Source: Pterois miles
Taxonomy: Eukaryota; Chordata; Actinopteri; Perciformes; Scorpaenidae
NCBI GenBank assembly: GCA_947000775.1
Contig: CAMQGK010000567.1
Coordinates: 865,001-929,000, forward strand
DNA: 64,000 nucleotides
Reading direction: 5' to 3'
Every line of letters begins with the position of its first letter. The stretch's first letter is position 1. The notes under the pieces were generated by a model that was given only the letters and a program-made list of their open reading frames with translations, was not told the origin of the DNA and made no database searches. Positions 61,195 to 64,000 of this stretch are shown in pieces. The translations under genes were made by a program, and so were the position numbers.

Positions 61195-61620
61195 TCATGC
61201 TAGCTTGTCAAGAAGGACGTTACATAACGCTCCAAAATTAAGCAAAATTTTAGCAAGAAAAAACTGGCATGGTCATATTCAAAAGGGGTCCCTTGACCAC
61301 TGACCTCAAGATATTGATGAAATTGGGTTCTATGGGTACCCACAAGTCTCCCCTCCAATTCTATAATGGTGTATTTAAATATTTCTGCATACTGGGGACC
61401 ATAAACAGCCTTGGAATTACATAAATCTGGTATCACTATAAAGTTGACCCAATTGCGGATCCAATGAGTGCAACTGTATTCATGAGGTGATGTTAGTCCC
61501 CATAGTAGCCATTTCATTGTAGTCAGACCATTTTTTGAAACTTGACCTCTCTGTATAAAATGACCTCTGGTGACCTCTAAGATAATCACAGCCTCATGAA
61601 ACTTTACAGCCACAAACTAG
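61195..61620. mobile_element. Dispersed repeat-like segment
   Basis: It contains GGGGTCCCTTGACCACTGACC, GGGTTCTATGGGTACCCAC and AAGTCTCCCCTCC, a word order I recognise from an abundant fish interspersed repeat. A 137-codon minus-strand frame crosses it without domain features. Family and boundaries are uncertain. The TGACCT-CTGG-TGACCT pair near 61560 is likely part of this repeat. Confidence 0.4.
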
Positions 61621-62889
61621 AGACCTGGAGCATTCGGAGGATGGATGGCTTTGCTAGGCAGACTGACAATAAGGGGGTTTCTGAGCAGTTTACTCAACAC
61701 AGGTGCTCGACATCCAAATCACAGAAAAATGCATTTCTTGCATAAATCTCAAAAAAGTTTTTAATTTCAAATTACAACATGCTTTTTTGCTGTGGTGTTC
61801 CTCAGGTCTTGGTGATTTAATGAGGTATTTTGAAGGGATTACTGATCATTTTTTCAATTCTTGAGTGGTTAAATTATCACAAAATCTGTTCAACACATGG
61901 TGTCAACTAAAAAATTGCTGCAACAACTTATGAGACATAACAGAGCATGAGGATTGACATCACTTACTTCTGTCATAATGTTCTAAACCTTTACACACTT
62001 TATCTTAATTGATTGATAAATTCATTCATTCATGTTTATTTCTGATTTATGACTCGAACAACTTGACACAGTGCTGAGCGGCATCTCAGATTAATTAAGG
62101 TTCCCAGCTTTCACATGATGTACACCACTTCTATGTGACATCTACTCTTGACCCACTATCTCCCCCTAAACACCCCATGTATCCCCTAAAAAGACTAAAA
62201 TGGGTCTATTGTGGGTCTCAGAGGGTAACAGGGGAGTTTCATGGTGATATACTATATATATACTGTATATATATGTTAAAAGTTGTAACCATCTGGGGTG
62301 TCTCCTCTTAAAAAAAAAACAAAAAAGTGAACCTGTCGACTGTCTCTAATTTAAACTTTAAAATGATGAAAACAGTACAGCCATGTGTACGGTAGATATT
62401 TAGAATAAAAGTCAAATGAGATCCCATAACACCTTTAAAGTTTCGTTCGGTGAATATCCTCCCCGACGCCTTTAACTGATAGAGCTGTTTAACAGTTGGG
62501 TTGATTTGTATGGAAGGTGAAACTTTGTTTTGCTATGTTGACTTCAGGTCAAACTGAGGGTCAGCAATTATGGCTGAGAGACAACTTCTACTTTCAGTCA
62601 GAAAATGAATGTTGGGATGTACAAAACAAACTATAAAACATTAGAGCAACTTGACCTGGAAGACAGAGAGAGAGAGCAGAGGGTTATAAATGGTTAAACA
62701 TCTGCCCCATCATTAATTTTTTAGCCATTTCCTTCACCTTCCTGCTCCATTTTGGTCTTTATCTCTCAAGCCCACTCTGGCATTTCACTGTGTTTTGACT
62801 GTCAAAACATAGAGGTTAGGTTCACTTTTCAAAAGTATTTAGTTTTTCATTTTTGGTGATCTAGATAAGCTCAAAAAAATGAAAGAAAG
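61621..62889. other. Intergenic DNA
   Basis: AT-rich and noncoding. No gene or repeat recognised. Confidence 0.5.
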
Positions 62890-62990
62890 AAAAAAATTCT
62901 TTTATTATTCCCAAAGGGGGGAAATTTAGTTTTACACTCTTTTTTTCACACAGAACAGTTCACACAGAAAAAATAAATGTAAAGGAGAGA
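62890..62990 (+). mobile_element. Diverged retroelement-tail-like fragment
   Basis: TCTTTTATTATTCCCAAAGGGGGGAAATTT is a diverged form of the tail motif at 37050. It abuts the G-rich tract that follows. Confidence 0.35.
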
Positions 62991-62993
62991 TGT

Positions 62994-63130
62994 CGGGGGG
63001 GGGGGGGTTGGCGAGGGGGGCGGGGGGGGGGGGGGGTGGGTTGGTTGGTTGGGGGGGGGCTCGGGGGGGGGGAGAAGGGGAAATGGCACCTCTCCCAAAA
63101 AAAGAGGTTGTTTTTTTTGGGGGGGTTTTC
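62994..63130 (+). repeat. G-rich tract with very long G runs
   Basis: G runs of 10-15 bases (62995-63080) are separated by TT, CGA or TTGGTTGG, with more G runs to 63127. Several G-quadruplexes could form. Reading frames through it are poly-Gly or poly-Pro artefacts. Such runs are also prone to sequencing error. Confidence 0.7.
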
Positions 63131-63382
63131 GCCCCCTCCACACCCCCAAACCCTTCTACGGACCCCCATGATGTCCCTATCGAATAATTAAACAAAGTAA
63201 TAGGGGCAACTATGACACTCAAACTATATAGAAAAGAAAACAAGATATTCAGATATAAAAATTTGAATGTTTATTCTATAGCAACAGTTCCAAACATCAT
63301 GTGACGCAAGTTTTTCTCAGCCCGTCTGTCTTTCAGAGTTTGACCTGACAACCTGTCCTGACAGTATCACCACCACCCTCCA

Positions 63383-63427
<45 letters not shown>

Positions 63428-64000
63428 AGAGATAGCCTAGCTCCTCAGAATCAGGTTTCCTTGACCTCTGTTGACCTCTGTTGGGGTCACAGTGAGGTTG
63501 GGCCAAGAGATTCTTGACATTTCTCTTTTCAACACCTGACCCAGCCACGAGTGTGTGTGTGTGTGTGTGTGTATCTTTATTTCTGTCGGTCAGTTATGCA
63601 TGTTATGCAGGTTATCAGCCCTTGCCATGTTAGCGTGCTGACAGCGGAGACAGTTTTATGTGTACGACTCCTCAGAGCTAACATTATGACCGGATCATAA
63701 ATACACTGCAATATTTAAATCAGCTAAACACACTGAGGCCATAGTTAAGTTTATTAATCCTGTAAAATGCATCCTTTAAAATGTATGGAGGAGAATATGA
63801 AAACATGATTAATTGCAACTGTTAAGATATTAACTGTATATGTATTAACGTATTAAAAACATAAAGCTAATATAGCGGGACAAATGCTGCTAATGTAATA
63901 CATTTTGTTGTGATTTGTGTAAAAAAAGATGTACATACTTTTGTAATTAATGTTCTATTGGATTTTAGTGTTTTAATATTTTATTTAATTCTAAAATTCT
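63131..64000. other. Intergenic DNA to the window end
   Basis: (GT)n tracts lie at 63385-63424 and 63551-63571. Between them is TTGACCTCTGTTGACCTCTG, a direct repeat of TGACCT with spacer 4. No gene is visible before the window ends. Confidence 0.5.

Noticed and set aside
61555..61575. TGACCT-CTGG-TGACCT as a DR4 element
   Set aside because: It lies inside a segment that resembles an abundant fish repeat, so the motif is probably inherited from the repeat.
61200..61613. 137-codon minus-strand frame as a coding gene
   Set aside because: It lies across a dispersed repeat-like segment and shows no conserved domain.
63470..63486. TGACCT-CTGT-TGACCT direct repeat as a DR4 element
   Set aside because: It is a local tandem duplication of TTGACCTCTG between GT microsatellites; nothing else supports regulation.

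Overview
This window is the 3' end of a teleost HoxBa cluster. Three Hox genes lie on the + strand, each with two coding exons and one phase-1 intron: hoxb3a (2318-9391), hoxb2a (17617-20429) and hoxb1a (42826-45435). Assignments rest on paralogue-specific N-termini, hexapeptides (IFPWMK, FPWMKE, FDWMK), homeodomains, C-termini and the 3-2-1 gene order. The retained hoxb2 between hoxb3 and hoxb1 points to the Ba rather than the Bb duplicate. AT-rich noncoding DNA, long microsatellites and fish-type SINE- and MITE-like elements suggest a percomorph fish; the species cannot be named from sequence alone.

Layout. 1-2317: hoxb3a upstream DNA with a GC-richer block and a possible 5' UTR intron. 2318-9391: hoxb3a with a 5.6-kb intron. 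9392-17616: probable long hoxb3a 3' UTR, then intergenic DNA with a conserved-looking block and the hoxb2a upstream region, which holds a Pbx/Hox plus Prep/Meis pair. 17617-20429: hoxb2a. 20430-42825: a 22-kb repeat-rich spacer with a perfect DR2 retinoic-acid-type element (38337-38350), a 46-copy 37-bp minisatellite (40116-41840) and, directly after it, a compact block with the layout of the Hoxb1 rhombomere-4 autoregulatory enhancer. 42826-45435: hoxb1a. 45436-64000: 18.5 kb with no recognisable gene, containing repeats and a DR5-type element at 55091-55107, about 9.7 kb 3' of hoxb1a.

How it works together. The genes encode homeodomain transcription factors that pattern the hindbrain and anterior trunk. 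The visible regulatory sequence fits the known vertebrate circuit: retinoic acid input from 3' (DR5) and 5' (DR2), Hoxb1 autoregulation through Pbx/Hox/Meis and Sox-Oct sites, and Hoxb1-dependent activation of hoxb2 in r4. These regulatory calls are motif recognition and have not been tested by alignment. I saw no operon, CRISPR array, integron or viral gene. The most unusual feature is the uninterrupted higher-order minisatellite about 80 bp from the hoxb1a r4 enhancer, which is closed on its other side by a (CA)26 tract.
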